In this document: positions 23,449-35,627 of the stretch, piece after piece | Position numbering within the stretch: position 1 is the stretch's first letter | How the letters are laid out: each line of letters begins with the position of its first letter | From: Akebia trifoliata | Taxonomy: Eukaryota; Streptophyta; Magnoliopsida; Ranunculales; Lardizabalaceae | Assembly: GCA_017979445.1 (NCBI GenBank) | Contig: CM030708.1 | Span: 29,049,613-29,113,612, forward strand | Length of the DNA stretch: 64,000 nt | Reading direction: 5' to 3' | Position numbers and translations under genes: made by a program | Notes under the pieces: generated by a model | The model's input: the letters and a program-made list of their open reading frames with translations, nothing else | The model's database searches: none | What the model was told of the DNA's origin: nothing

Positions 23449-24598
23449 CTAGCAAAACCCCGCAAATTCAATTCGACCATTGTATGCTTTCATCACTTCA
23501 GGGATTGTTTCATGGTATTTGATAACAAATTCATCCAAGAATTTCTTCTCAGTGAAGTTCATCATCGTAGTGACCATCAATTTCCTCATTATAAGCCCCT
23601 TTGAATTCAATATCTCCAAAACTGCACACCTTGGTTCAATCCTCCCCTCCAAACTATGTGTAAGAACATTTGGGTGCAAAGAGATATCCACTGGTTTTCA
23701 TTTCAGTTTCTCTGTGAAAAATTCAACCACTCTCCGTTTCTCTGTGAACGCTGAAAGAATATCATCCTTAGAAAAACCCAAGCTCTGATAAACCTAAAAT
23801 TTCTCTTCCCAACTCGATTTACTCGACGCAGCCAGCACTCGAACTGCATGAACAAACATTAGGCTTGACCAATCGAAATCCAATTTCTTAACCATCTCAA
23901 TGATTTCTTTAAACCGATCGGTTTTATGCATCAGTGTCATAGGCTGGGTCACTAACAACTTTGAAATTGAGCATTTTGAAACACCTTGATCTCTCAATAT
24001 CGAGATATTGGGCCTGAGTTCCTTGTTCAAATTGTGGAAACCCCAAGCTGTTCTTCTGAAGGCGGTGATAATGTCGTCGTTGGTGCTAAGGAAGCTCTTA
24101 ATGAAATTCAAAGAAAGAATGATTCGGTTTTGCAAGCTTCTGGTTAAGAGTGTTGGACAAAAAATTAGGAGTTTGGGAAGGTTGGGGCCTGAAAAGCCTA
24201 AAATTAAGGAGAAACTCGACTTTGGGTTTAAGGGTTTTGGTGGGATCTGATGAGAGTAAAGATGGGCGCTTGGAGATGAGTTGTATGATCTGGGTTTTGG
24301 TGAATCCATGGTTTTGGAAGAAAGTGCGGCCTGAGTCTGCTTTCTCTGTGGAGGACAAATGGATCTGCTTGGATGCAGAGAGAGCTGTTTTTGGAGGAAA
24401 CCCAAATGAGTTTATGAGGTAATCTACAGTTATTGATGATGGGTTCTTGGATTCAGAGATGTTTGAGATGGATCTGAGATGTGGGTTTTGACATTGAAGA
24501 AGAACATCAACAACACAGACATTATTAACATGATGTATTGTTGTTTGTTCCCTAATTCTGATGTGGTGTATTAGATTTTTCTGTAAAATACGAAACAT
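23449..24598 (-). pseudogene. mTERF copy A, broken by frameshift, nonsense and deletion
   Basis: Full-length relative of the mTERF gene at 26681-27874. It starts MFRILQKNL with the same presequence-like N-terminus and reads to about residue 131. An extra A in a run near 24200 then shifts the frame. The downstream frame (GFSGPNLPKLL...) has GAG changed to TAG at 23794-23796, and a gap of about 34 bp near 23735-23755 removes part of a helical repeat. The C-terminus (FTEKKFLDEFVIKYHETIPEVMKAYN) is intact and ends early at IEFAGFC. Three independent lesions make a functional product unlikely. Confidence 0.9.
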
Positions 24599-24640
24599 TG
24601 AAACGAAAAAAAAAAAGTTGAGAAATTCGAGTAGAACTTA

Positions 24641-26680
24641 CGAATTTGGAGGAATTGAGACTCCCAAATTTCTTGGGTTTCTGAGATAAAAGCAAAGAAA
24701 TGGAATTTCTTTGCTTTTCCGCCATTTATTTATGATTTAACGCCTGCAAGATGCAAACATCAGTTTTTTTACTGTAACAAATCCCAAATTTACGTATAGA
24801 CCCTGAGGTTTTAATAATTCCCCTAAAACCTTTCTTTCTAAACTTAGTTACAGGTTCTACAATAATCAAAGAAAAACATTTTCCTTAATTATTTTGAATT
24901 TTTTTTTCAAAGCTCAGAGAATTTTGTCCCCTAGAAAGAATATATTTTTAAATAATAAAAATAAAGTTAAGGTAGGAGATGCCTTATTTAAATTTTAAGA
25001 TTTTATCTCCTTCAACCTTAGATCTCAATAAAAAGATAGGACTTTTGAAAAAGTAGAATGATGAAATTTTCACTAGAAAAATCAATAATTTTAAGTAGAA
25101 AAACCAAGGGGGGATTTATAAAAAAAGACTTGAATATAATGGATCGAAGACCAAATAGAATAGGTTAAAGGCAATTTACCCTATTTTGAAGATTATCCAT
25201 TTTTTGAGAGATCATTCAAGGGATTCTGACTAGAAGTTCAAAGAAGGTTATTTAGTAATATTATATTTCTCTCGCTCATAATCTTTGCCAAGGGTATCTC
25301 TAATATTGATGAAAACAAATGTCCAAATCACCCAAAAAATAATTATAATATTTACATAACAATTTCAATTTTATTAAAAATTATTCACTTTCTTTGTAGA
25401 TAAAAAAAAAAAAATGAAGAATAAGTATATTGACATCTGCGAAGATCGTCTATACCATTAATGTGGTGAAACCTATATGAAAAACCAAAAAATCATGTTT
25501 GTGCTATTTCTACAGTTTTATTTAATAAAAGAGAGGATAATAAAGGAGTTGTGTCATAATCAACTTTTTAATGAAACCAACTCTCTTTCTCAATCATCCT
25601 TACCATACAATTGAAAGGAAGTACCATACAATTGAAAGAAAGACAAAGAAAAACAAAAGCTTGATGTCTCTTTCTCAATCATACTTAGCATAAAATTGAA
25701 GAAAAACAAAGTTCGATGCCATCTTAGACATTAAAGTTGCATTATTTGTCTTTATTTTGGATTAAATTGCAAGAGGAATTGGAAAGACCTTCTTTGAGCT
25801 TCCAAATGATCATACAAAATAAAAATAAAATCTCACTTCACCTTTCTATGACATCTTATCCCTTGCCACATTTGCTCTTATAGATGGACTTGAAAGGGGA
25901 TCTCTACTTGTAGATCAAAAGTTGCATTTTTCACCCCAACCTAAAAAAGTAACTATTTTGTCTTTTTAAATTTTGAAACCCCTTATCTTAACCTTACTAG
26001 TAACAGCTCACAAGAGGATCGAAGAATCTGTCTGATCTTCATCCACCACTTCATTATTTTTTTACTCTCTTCATGTTGCTGTCAATCTCAATTGCAAGAA
26101 TCTTCTCTCCATGCATACAAACTGCAATATAGAGGAAGAAAATGATGATAGAGTGCGATTTTTTTTCCTTGCAAGGGATAACGTAGAAAAATGGTTGTGT
26201 CAACGTCCATCTTAGGCTTTGGATGAACAAAAAAAGAAGAAAATTATGAGTGCAATCATCTTAAACTGTGCAAAACTGACTCAAAAAAGGAAAAAACTCA
26301 AATTCACTCAATTGACACGAAATACGCATACAATCATAGGTTCTATGCACATTTTGTGTCAATTGAGTGTATTTGAGTGTCTTTTTCTTTGAGCCAGTTT
26401 AATATTTTATTCATTTTTTCTTTCTTTCTAGTGATAACGAAGAAAAATGGTGACATCACAGTCAATCAAGAAATAGAAGAAGATAGTGATTAGTACAATC
26501 TCTTTTTGAGTCTAGAGTGTAATCATACAAATGGAGTGCAAAAATGATTTTCTAAGTAATCAAAAGCACTTAGTAACAAAATTTCTTTCTTAAAATGACA
26601 AATGATCATACACTCAAAACAAAAAACAAAAAATAAAAAATAAAAAATAAAAATTTTTCCTTCCACCTCTAAACAACACA
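24641..26680. other. Spacer between mTERF copies A and B, with shared 3' flank
   Basis: No gene. About 25550-26640 contains motifs that recur 3' of most mTERF copies: ACCAACTCTCTTTCTCAATC (25578; also 32338, 37926), a segment with ATCTTCTCTCCATGCATA, and ATCATACAAATGGAGTGCAA just before the gene end. The duplicated unit therefore included 1 kb or more of 3' flank. Confidence 0.65.
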
Positions 26681-27874
26681 TTAACCCCAACCCACTCTCC
26701 GCTCTCCAAACCCTGTAAATTCATATCCACCATTGTATGCTTTCATCACTTCAGGGATTGTTTCATGGTACTTCGTAACAAATTCATCCAAGAATTCCTT
26801 CTCAGTGAAATTCATCAATGTGGTGACCATCAATTTCCTCCTTATCATCCCCTTCGAATTCAAAATCTCCAAAACTGTGCACCTCGGAATAATCCTCTTT
26901 TCCAAACTATGTGTAAGCACATTTGGGTGCAAAGAGATATCCACAGGTTTCCATTTCAGTTTCTCGATAAAAAATTCAACAACTCTGCGTATCTTCTTAT
27001 TTGATGTAATCATGCACAACGGTTGCCTCTTGAATGCTGAAAGAATCTCATCCTCAGAAAAACCCAAGCTCCGATAAACCTCAAATTTATCTTCCCAACT
27101 CGATTTACTCATCCCGCCCACCACTCGAACTGCATGAATAAACATTAGACTTGACGAATCGAACCCCAATTTCTTAACCACCTCGACAACTTCTTTATAC
27201 CGATCAGTTTTATGCATCAGTGTCCTAGGATGGATCATTAACAATTTCGAAATTGAGCATTCTGGCAAACCTTGATCTCGCAAGATCGCGATATTGGGTC
27301 CGATTACCGTGTCAAAATTGTAGAAACCCCAAATTGATCGCTTGAAGGCGGTGAGGATGTCATCGTTAGTGCTAAGGAAGCTCTTAAGGAAATTCAAAGA
27401 AGGAATGATTTGGTTCTGCAAGCTCCTGGTTAAGAGTGTTGGATCAAAAATTAGAAGGTTGGGAAGGTTGGGGCCTGAAAAGCCTAAATTAAGGAGAAAT
27501 TCGACTTTTGGTTTAAAGGTTTTGGTGGGATCTGATAAGAGTAGGGATGGGCGCTTCGAGATGATTTTTGTGATCTGGGTTTTGGTGAATCCATGGTTTT
27601 GGAAAAAAGTGAGGACTGAGTCTGGTTTCTCTGTGGAGGACAAATGGATCTGCTTGGATACAGAGAGAGCTGTTTCTAGAGGAAACCCAAATGAGTTTAT
27701 GAGGTAATCTACAGTTCTTGATGGTGGGCTTTTAGATTCAGAGATGTTTGAGATGGATTTGAGATATGAGTTTTGACATTGAAGAAGAACAACAACACAG
27801 ACGTTAGTATCGATTGTTGTTTGTTCTGTAAGTCTGATGTGGTATTGCAGAGTTCTCTGTACAATGCGAAACAT
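26681..27874 (-). CDS. mTERF-family protein, intact (copy B)
   Basis: 397 aa, single exon. mTERF proteins are helical-repeat nucleic-acid binders that act on organelle gene expression (transcription, termination, RNA processing). Residues 1-60 are Arg-rich and almost free of acids at the start (MFRIVQRTLQYHIR), like a mitochondrial presequence. From about residue 88 to 375 there is a chain of roughly 30-residue mTERF repeats with the typical hydrophobic/Pro pattern, such as KTQITKIISKRPSLLLSDP, SGPNLPNLLIFDPTLL and ECSISKLLMIHPRTLM. The end is conserved: KYHETIPEVMKAYNGGYEF. It resembles the tandemly arrayed, intronless mTERF group of angiosperms. Target RNA or DNA unknown. Confidence 0.9.
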   Translation of the reverse strand: MFRIVQRTLQYHIRLTEQTTIDTNVCVVVLLQCQNSYLKSISNISESKSPPSRTVDYLINSFGFPLETALSVSKQIHLSSTEKPDSVLTFFQNHGFTKTQITKIISKRPSLLLSDPTKTFKPKVEFLLNLGFSGPNLPNLLIFDPTLLTRSLQNQIIPSLNFLKSFLSTNDDILTAFKRSIWGFYNFDTVIGPNIAILRDQGLPECSISKLLMIHPRTLMHKTDRYKEVVEVVKKLGFDSSSLMFIHAVRVVGGMSKSSWEDKFEVYRSLGFSEDEILSAFKRQPLCMITSNKKIRRVVEFFIEKLKWKPVDISLHPNVLTHSLEKRIIPRCTVLEILNSKGMIRRKLMVTTLMNFTEKEFLDEFVTKYHETIPEVMKAYNGGYEFTGFGERRVGWG

Positions 27875-28153
27875 TGGAATGAAAAAAACTTACAGAAATT
27901 TGAGTAGAGCTTACGAATTTGGAGGAATTCGAGACTCCTAAGTGCTTCCAGCCATTTAACGCTCGCTAGGGTTTCTGGAATTTATTTGCTCTTCCTCGAT
28001 TTGTTTATGATTAAACACCTGCGCTGCATTATACAAACCTCAGTTTTCAGCTGTGACAAATCTCAAATTTACATATAGACCCCTAAGGTTTAAATAACTA
28101 TCCTTAAACCTTGCTTTATCGACTTGGTTACAAACACTTTCCTTACTAACTTA

Positions 28154-29260
28154 GGTGTTGTTTGTTAAACTGAAAAAAAATAAGTGCTGAATAACATTAA
28201 GTACTAAAACTTATAAGTGCTGAATTTAAGTGTTGAAAAAGTTGTTTGTTTAGATGCTGAATCATATTTGTTACACATTGCTGAAGCTAGTAAATTATCT
28301 TTGTTACCCTTGCAATCATATTATACATTGTTTGCGTATTTCAAATGCCTATTTTTTATCAAACACAATAAAATATTTTATTTCTTATAAATTAAAATAC
28401 AATTCATTTTTAAATAATAAATAATACTCAAATCTTTAATTTATAAATAATAATTTCTATTTATAAAAATCCACAAATTTCAAATTAAAAATAATAATAT
28501 CATACAAGTCATTAAAATTTGAAATCAACATTAAAAGAACTTAATTTTGGATGAATAATTTTCAATGGAATTGAAGGATGTGTAATTATAAAAATACCCT
28601 ATGAATCAATAAGGGCAACCCACATCATAGCCATTTTTTTTTTGTTTTATATGAGTTAAAGTTTTTGGAATGAGCAAATTTTTAGTAAAGATGGTCTATA
28701 TGATCTAGAGATCATCCTCACAAAAAATCAGTCCATTTTGAAACTTCTAACTCATCAAAAATACTTTTCAAAAAAAAAAAAAAAAAGGACGATTTACAGT
28801 TCTTGAACTTGTTTTGATAGGGCTAGAAGTTTCAGGATGTGCTGATTTTTGGTGGGAATGATCTCTTCACTGTAGAGATCATCCTCGTCAAAAAATAATT
28901 TATTCCAAAGCTTTTAACTCATATAAAACAAAATAATTTAGCCATGGTGTGGGTTTATTAATTTGCGGGGTGCTTATATACTTATCCATGGGATATAAGA
29001 GGTAATATCCTTTTAAGAGTAAGTGCATACTTGTCCATGCTAAAAAAATGAAGGGCATACTTGTCCGTGTCGAAAAAAGTGAAGTGCTTACCGCTTCAAC
29101 ATTTTTTTTCAGCATCAAAATAGTGCTGAATTTTTTTCACTTATTTTCAGTAATAAGCGCTGAAAATATAGAGTAAACAAACGCGTTATTTTGACAAAAA
29201 GTGCTAAATTTAATATTTTTCAGCAATAAGTGTTGAAAAATAGCGCAAACAAACACTGCC
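28154..29260. mobile_element. Harbinger/PIF-like non-autonomous transposon
   Basis: The left end GGTGTTGTTTGTT and the right end AACAAACACTGCC are imperfect inverted repeats flanked by TTA on both sides (28151-28153 and 29261-29263), the usual target duplication of this superfamily. Further matching blocks with AAGTGCTGAA lie inside both ends. No transposase. A second palindromic element is nested inside. Confidence 0.7.
28618..28953. repeat. Nested palindromic element
   Basis: CCCACATCATAGCCA and TTTTATATGAGTTAAAG on the left are mirrored by CTTTTAACTCATATAAAA and TAGCCATGGTGTGGG on the right. The core includes GAGATCATCCTCAC-type sequence shared with the MULE-like MITEs at 49068, 54935 and 61685. 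Confidence 0.65.
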
Positions 29261-29263
29261 TTA

Positions 29264-30592
29264 GTGTGAGTATTTGATAACATTTTCGAAATCTGAATGG
29301 AGGTGGTTCACCTTTAAAATTCAAACTTTAGAAGTTTTATTTTCGTTTGTTTCGCTTCAAGTTTCAGATTACAGATTCAAAAGTTTTGAATTAGCAATGG
29401 GAGAGACATTGGGTGAAACTTGAAAAGTCTAACTAGTTTCCAGACTTTAGAAGTCTTACAAAACATAGCCTTAGAAAGAGCAACTCCAATTGTGCCATTG
29501 AGATCCATACCCAATTTAGTGGTTAAGGGTAGCAAATTATGGATATCCATGACAACGCATTCTAATGTGCTACTCAAATTTGTTATCCATAATTATTTTT
29601 ATACTTTTGAATCCAAATTATATTTCAAATGTTACTAATTGGCACCCCAATTGTCACTGATCTCAACCCAGAATATTACTTCATGGGGTGACCCAAGAAT
29701 ACTTGGCCGATGGGACATTAATTTTTTGTGGGCACACCAACTGTTATTGATCACAATCATTCACTAATTTTCTTTATTTTTAATTGGGTTGTAAATAAGT
29801 AAACATTGGGGGTGCCAAAATCAAGGTTAATAATCATGTATTCATCCCCAACCAACTTGTTTGATGCAAAACACACACACACACACACACACACTTGTTG
29901 AAGTGCGATTGTTGTTAAGGGAGGTGTGATTGTTATGGCTAAAGCATTAATGGAGGTGTTTTTGTGGCTAGGGTTTTTAACATAGCAAGGATCTCCTTCA
30001 ATGGTAAGAAACCTACCCCTAAAATCTACTCCAATTGTCTGATTTTGATTCTCTCCAAAAAATGGGGAAGGTGAGAGGAGTGACAGAGTTACAATTGTGA
30101 GATTCGAAAGACCCAAAATCTGATGATTCGTGCATTGGACCTGGAATTTTTGTGTTCCACAACCTGAATTGATAGTTATGAGGGTATCGATCGGCCGAGA
30201 GGTCGTGCGTTGGAGTTGCTTTAAAATAAAGGTCCTTGAGGCCAGATGGATTACCACATTCGCTATCCAGTACCACAACCCTCTAGATTTCATAGAAAAC
30301 TTGGATTGAAAGAAAATTTATTTTTTTTCTTTTTTGGGTCTTAATCCATAATTTTGAAAATGGGTGGCTATTGACATCCTCCGAACTCCGAAATTTAAAA
30401 TTAAAATTCAATTGTGAAAAATAATTTTTTTTTTTCCTTTACAAAGTATATAATTTTTTTTTTTCCACCTTGCGACATGGATCATGTTTTTGGATGCCAC
30501 AATGATGAGCACAAATGACGTTCTTACTTCAAATGACAAATTATTGTACATTAAAAAACATCAAAATTTCCCCTTCACCTGTCTACACCACC
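29264..30592. other. Spacer between mTERF copies B and C
   Basis: Contains an (AC)n microsatellite (29871-29894). A 178-codon minus-strand frame at 29757-30293 runs through that microsatellite and matches nothing I know, so it was not called. Confidence 0.5.
29871..29894. repeat. (AC)n microsatellite
   Basis: Twelve AC units. Confidence 0.95.
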
Positions 30593-31782
30593 TTAACCCC
30601 ACCTCATTCTTTGCTCTCCAAACCCTGTAAATTCAATTCCACCTTTGTATGCTTTCACCACTTCAGGGATTGTTTCATGGTACTTTATAACAAATTCATC
30701 CAAGAATTTCTTCTCAGGGAAGTTCAACATTGAAGTGACCATTAATTTCCTCCTTATCATCTCCTTGGAATACAAAATCTCCAAAACCGCACACCTCGGA
30801 ACAATCCTCTTCTCAAAACTATGCGTAAGAACATTTGGGCGCAAAGAGATATCCAGTGGTTTCCATTTCAGTTTCTCCATGAAAAATTCAATCACTCTCC
30901 ATATCTTCTCCTTCGATACGACCATGCACAATGGTTGCTTCTTGAATGCTGAAAGAATCTCATCCTCAGACAAACCAAAACTCTGATAAACCTCAAATTT
31001 CTCTTCCCAACAAAATTTACTCATTCCACTCAGCACTTTAACTGCACGAACAAACATTGGACTTGACGAATCGAAGCCCAATATCTTAACCACCTTGACG
31101 ATTTCTTTAAACCGTTCGGTTTTAAGCATCAGTGTTGTAGGCTGAGACATGAACAATTTTGAAATTGAGCATTCTGAAACACCTTGATCTTGCAATATTG
31201 AGATATTGGGCACGAGTGTCTTGTCTAAATTGTAGAAACCCCAATGTGTTCTCTTGAAGCAGGCGAGAATGTTGTCATTGGTGCCAATGAGGCTCTTAAG
31301 GAAATTGAAATTAGGGGTGATTTGGTTCTGCAAACTCCTGGTTAAGAGTGATGATCATAAGCTAGGAGTTTGACAAGGTTTTGGCCTGAAAAGCCTAAAT
31401 CATGAAAAAATTCGATTTTGGGTTTAAAGTTCTTGACGGGATCGAACATGAGTAACGATGGGCGCTTGGAGATGAGTTGTGTTATCTGGGTTTTCGTGAA
31501 TCCATGATCTTGGAAGAAAGTGAGGAGTGAGTCTAGTTTGTCTATGGAGGACAAATGGATCTTCTTGGATGCAGAGAGAGCTGTTTCTGGAGGAAACCCA
31601 CATGTGTTTATGAGATAATCTACAGTAATTAATGGTGGGTTTTTGGATTCAGAGATGTTTGAGATGGATTTGAGATGTGGGTTTTGAAATTGAGGAAGAA
31701 CAACACAGACATTAACATGAATTGTTGTTAGTTCTCTGGTACTGATATGGTACTGTAGATTTCTTCAAAAAGTACGCAACAT
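30593..31782 (-). pseudogene. mTERF copy C, nonsense codon 6 and frameshift
   Basis: Aligns over its full length with copy B. The ATG at 31782 is followed by a TGA as codon 6 (MLRTF-stop). The frame then stays open through KITQLISKRPSLL-type repeats until LLAYDHHS-stop at 31342, where one base is missing relative to copies H and I (GATTCATCACTC versus GATCATCACTC). The remaining frame, 30593-31333, encodes an undamaged C-terminal 246 residues with five or so mTERF repeats. The upstream GTAAGT present in the intact copies reads GAAAGT here. Probably inactive; a truncated protein from internal ATGs cannot be excluded. Confidence 0.87.
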
Positions 31783-32809
31783 TATTTACACAAAATAAGG
31801 GGAAAAAAATCTACGAAATTTGTATAAAACTTTCGAATTTGGAGGAATTTGACATTCACAGGTGCTTTCAGGGGGTCAATCGTTGAAAACACAGGAATAT
31901 CTCTAATATTGATTAAAACATATTGGGGGTATGTCTAAATCACCCAAAAACTAATTATAATATCAATATAGCTAAGCCTTGATAAGCTCCTTAGGAAGGG
32001 TAAGTCAAGTGTTCGAACCCCCCCACGAAGCAATAAATTCTTTGGGGCCACCCTCCAAGGTCCGATTGATCATCGACTCAACCAATTGCACATAGGACTT
32101 TTTGACAGGGTAGTGCATGTGACTATGAGATTAGTCTTACCCGAAGGGTGGGGATATCCATGATCAGGAAAAAAAAAGAGAGGAGCTAATGATGTATGCA
32201 AAAAAGCATCTATGCTATTAAGGTTGTGCCACCTATACATTAAAAACCTACAAATCATGTTTGTGCCTCTATGCAGATTTATTAAAAAAGAGAAGAGGAT
32301 GATCAAAAAGCTATATTATAATCTGCTTTTTAAATGAAACCAACTCTCTTTCTTAATCATTGTTTGCATAAAATTGAAAGAAATGAAGAATCGAAGCTCG
32401 ATTTGCCATCTTAGACATTAAAGAAGCTTTATTTGCATTTTCTTGAACTAAGTTCTGAGAGGAGTAAGAGAGACCTACTTGTAGATCACAAGTTGCATAT
32501 TTCACCACAACCTAAAAAAGTAATCATTTCTTTTAAAATATATTTAATTTTGAAATCACTTATTTTAAGCTTAATAGTTACATCTCACAAGAACAAGGAA
32601 TCTTTCTGTTGTCCATCAACCCACTTCATCATTTTTTACTTGTAAGAATCTTCTCTCCACATATGAACTGAAATCAATAGAGGAAGAAAACAATGATGAT
32701 GATGGAGTGCAATTCTTTTTTTTTTCTTTTAAGGTTTAACGAAAAAAATGGCGGTGTCATAGTCCATCTCAAGCTCTTGATGATCAAATAAAGAACATTA
32801 CGAGTGCAA
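31783..32809. other. Spacer between mTERF copy C and remnant D
   Basis: Holds a SINE (31971-32177) inserted into the mTERF-type 3' flank; the flank resumes with CAAATCATGTTTGTGCC and AACCAACTCTCTTTCT. No gene. Confidence 0.6.
31971..32177 (+). mobile_element. SINE, family S2, head-truncated
   Basis: Matches 2025-2233 closely (AAGCTCCT, GGTCCGATTGA, GTGCATGTGACT, GAAGGGTGGGGAT) and keeps the box B region (GTGTTCGAACCC). It lacks the box A end. It finishes with poly-A. No clear target duplication was found. Confidence 0.75.
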
Positions 32810-33319
32810 TCATATGAATGGAGTGCATAAAGAATTTTTAAGCGGTAGAGTGTGATTGGTACTAAACTCTGCACATTCAATCTCACCTTTGAACGCTTTC
32901 ACCTCTTGTGGGATTGTTTCATGATACTTCATAACAAATTTATCCAATAAGAAATTCTTCTTTCCCAAGATCAATAATGAACTCACCTTCAATTTCCTTC
33001 TTATTATCCCCTTGGACTTTAGAATTTCCAAAATTGCACACCTTGAAACAATTCTCTTCTCCAAACTAAACATAAGAACATTTGGACGTAAAGAGATATC
33101 CACTAGTTTCCATTTTAGTTTATCCATGAAAAATTCAACCCCTCTTTGTATTATCCTTTGATGTGATGTGATCATGCACAACGGTAGCCTCTTGATCATT
33201 GAAAGAATTTCATCCTCAAACAAACCAAAGCTCTGAAAAACCTCTAATTTATCTTCCCAGCTTGATATGCTCACCGCGATCAACACCCGAAATACATTAA
33301 CAAACATTGAGCTTGACAA
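32810..33319 (-). pseudogene. mTERF remnant D (C-terminal third)
   Basis: Starts abruptly at MSSSMFVNVFRVLIAVSISS and covers the last repeats (FGLFEDEILS, EKRIVSRCAILEILKSKG, KYHETIP), then reads into unrelated residues after IECAEFS. The 5' two thirds are missing; DNA upstream of 33320 is not mTERF. It shares VLIAVS and FGLFEDEILS with remnant F, so the two come from one older copy. No presequence, so almost certainly non-functional. Confidence 0.85.
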
Positions 33320-33898
33320 ATTTTCTCTTCTTAAGGGTTAATTCAAGGAACTCCCTACATGTATATATACCGGTGATGAAGGAAGTTTCTAGCATGAGAG
33401 AATGCTTGTTCAAGAAGTTTTGAAAGGGTTTCTAGAGGGTTCAACTTGGAAATCGAAATGCATTGGGACTTAAGGTTAGTTGCATGGGAAAATGGAGATA
33501 ATTTATGGAGATGTGGTTCTTCCACCAAGGTGGAGATGGTCCATAAGGATACATGAGAAATGCACTAATGGATATATGGGAAATGCAAAGGTGATGTGGA
33601 GGTAGAGGAAAGAGAGAAAGTGAGTCCCATACAAAATTACATAACAATAATGATGAATGCACACAGTAAATCATATGCGATTTGTAAGCAGCTGATGTGG
33701 CAAGGGCAAAGAACCGTAGGTCTTTTTCCCTTGTGTATCCTGAAGAAAAAGATCTATGGTTTTGATGCCCTTGCCATGTCAACCGCGTATGATTTATCGT
33801 GTGCATTCATCACGACTTATTACATAATTATCCTCACTACATCCCTCAAAATAAAATAAGAAAATGAACTAAAATTTCTAGAAAATGCTCTTTAAAAT
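33320..33898. other. Spacer between remnant D and copy E
   Basis: Mostly a long foldback element at 33637-33830. No coding signal; open frames here are its two arms. Confidence 0.6.
33637..33830. repeat. Long palindrome, foldback MITE
   Basis: GATGAATGCACAC at 33652 is mirrored by GTGTGCATTCATC near 33800, and TGGCAAGGGCA (about 33697) by TGCCCTTGCCA (about 33767). The loop holds GAAAAAGATCTATGG, the core shared by other foldbacks in the array. Confidence 0.75.
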
Positions 33899-34733
33899 TT
33901 AACATCTATAGCAGTTTAACCTCACCCCCCTCACTAAACTCCACAAATTCCATCTCACCACTTCAGGGATTGTTTCTTGGTACTTGATAACAAATTCTTC
34001 CAAGAATTTCTTCTTAGTGAAGTTCAACATTTTAGGGACCTTCAATTTCCTCCTTATAATCCCTTTCGAATACAAAATCTCCAAAATGACACACCTTGGA
34101 ACAATCTTCTTCTCAAAACTATAAGTAAGAAAAATTGGGCACAAAGAGATATCCACTGGTTTCCATTTCAGTTTCTCCATGAAAAATTCAACCACTTTCC
34201 GCTTCTTATCCTTCGATATGACCATGCACATTGGTTGCCTCTGGAATGCTACAAGAATCTCATCCTCAGACAAACCAAAGCTCTGATAAACCTCAAATTT
34301 CTCTTCCCAACACGATTTACTCATCCCACTCAACACTTTAATTGCACGACCAAACATTGGACTTGACGAATTGAAGCCCAATTTCCTAACCACCTTGATG
34401 ATTTCTTTAAATCGATTTGTTTTATGCATCAAAGTAGAAGACCGGGACACTAATAATTTCGAAATTAAGCATTCTTAATCACCTTGATCTCTCAATATCG
34501 AGATATTGGGCATGAGTACCATGTATATATTATGGAAACCCCAAGTTGTTCACTGTAAGGCGGTGAGAATGCCGTCATTAGTGCCACGGAAGACCATAAG
34601 GAAATTGAAATTAGGGATGATTTGGTTATCTAAGCTTCTTGTTAAGAGTACTGGATCATCAGCCAGGAGCTTGACAAGATTTGGGCATGAAAAGCCTAAA
34701 TCATGCTGGAGGAATTCTATTTTGGGTTTAAGG

Positions 34734-35141
34734 TGTTGGAGATATTCTGTGACCTTGAAACAAATATTCTAAATCCAAATCATAGATTTTAGAAAGTGAA
34801 GATTGGAAAGAACTTATCGATTTTGATGTGACTGAGGCACATAAGAGCCGTTGTCCTTAAAACCAAATTCGTATCTTTTTAAGATAATATCCACGGTGCG
34901 AAAGGCTCTGATGGTTAGTTTCAAGATTCAACAGTCATGTTCATGCTAGGCTTACACTCGAAAGTAGCAAGCCAACAACAAACTTGATTAGTCTATTTTG
35001 AACAGTGAAATTTAGAGTGAATCGTATAGAGGAGAGAAAGAGAGATCAGAAAGTTATTTTCTGTATATTGACCTCTGTGGTACACTTCTCTAATACAGTA
35101 GAAAGCCTAACGACACAAAGAAGCCCAACAGCTTAATGGAT

Positions 35142-35188
<47 letters not shown>

Positions 35189-35627
35189 GTTTAGAAAGCT
35201 CCCTTGCGTGTATGTTGTATGCGCACACATACTTTAAGGTTTTTCGACGGGTTGATCCCAAACACAATGGGTTGCAATCCCATGGTGCCTTGGACCCCTA
35301 TGTATGAGCGAGGCCCACTCTCTTTTTCATTCACATTCAAGAAAGTGAGAGAGTGAGATCCTTTATTAGATGAGCATCACTCTTGTATTTATCCGACCTA
35401 AAACTAAAATTTGGAAAAGTTGTTTTACAATTCTCACAAACAAGAAAATTAAAGAATCTTTGACTTTAACCTTATACAAAAAGGGGAAAAACACTTTTAA
35501 CTTAAGTTTCAACAATTAAGGAAATCTCTACACTTTACAAATAATACTCAAGAGGTCTTGAGTTCAAATTTTACCACCAACAAAACATAAGAATACAATA
35601 CATAATAAAACTATGAATTTTATAACA
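34734..35627 (+). mobile_element. Solo LTR of an LTR retrotransposon, inside mTERF copy E
   Basis: The 894-bp insertion starts TGTTGGAGATATTC and ends TTTTATAACA (TG...CA, with TGTT/AACA ends). It is flanked by a perfect 5-bp direct repeat TAAGG (34729-34733 and 35628-35632). It has no internal coding region and carries an (AG)n tract. This is the expected footprint of recombination between two LTRs. The superfamily is probably Copia from the TGTTGGA start, but that is inferred. Confidence 0.88.
35145..35187. repeat. (AG)n microsatellite inside the solo LTR
   Basis: About 21 AG units. Confidence 0.95.

Noticed and set aside
29757..30293. 178-codon minus-strand frame
   Set aside because: It runs through an AC microsatellite and has no recognisable domain or codon pattern.
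34506..34772. Plus-strand frames opposite mTERF copies (also for example 27342-27707, 40178-40408)
   Set aside because: They are antisense shadows of mTERF repeats and recur opposite every copy.
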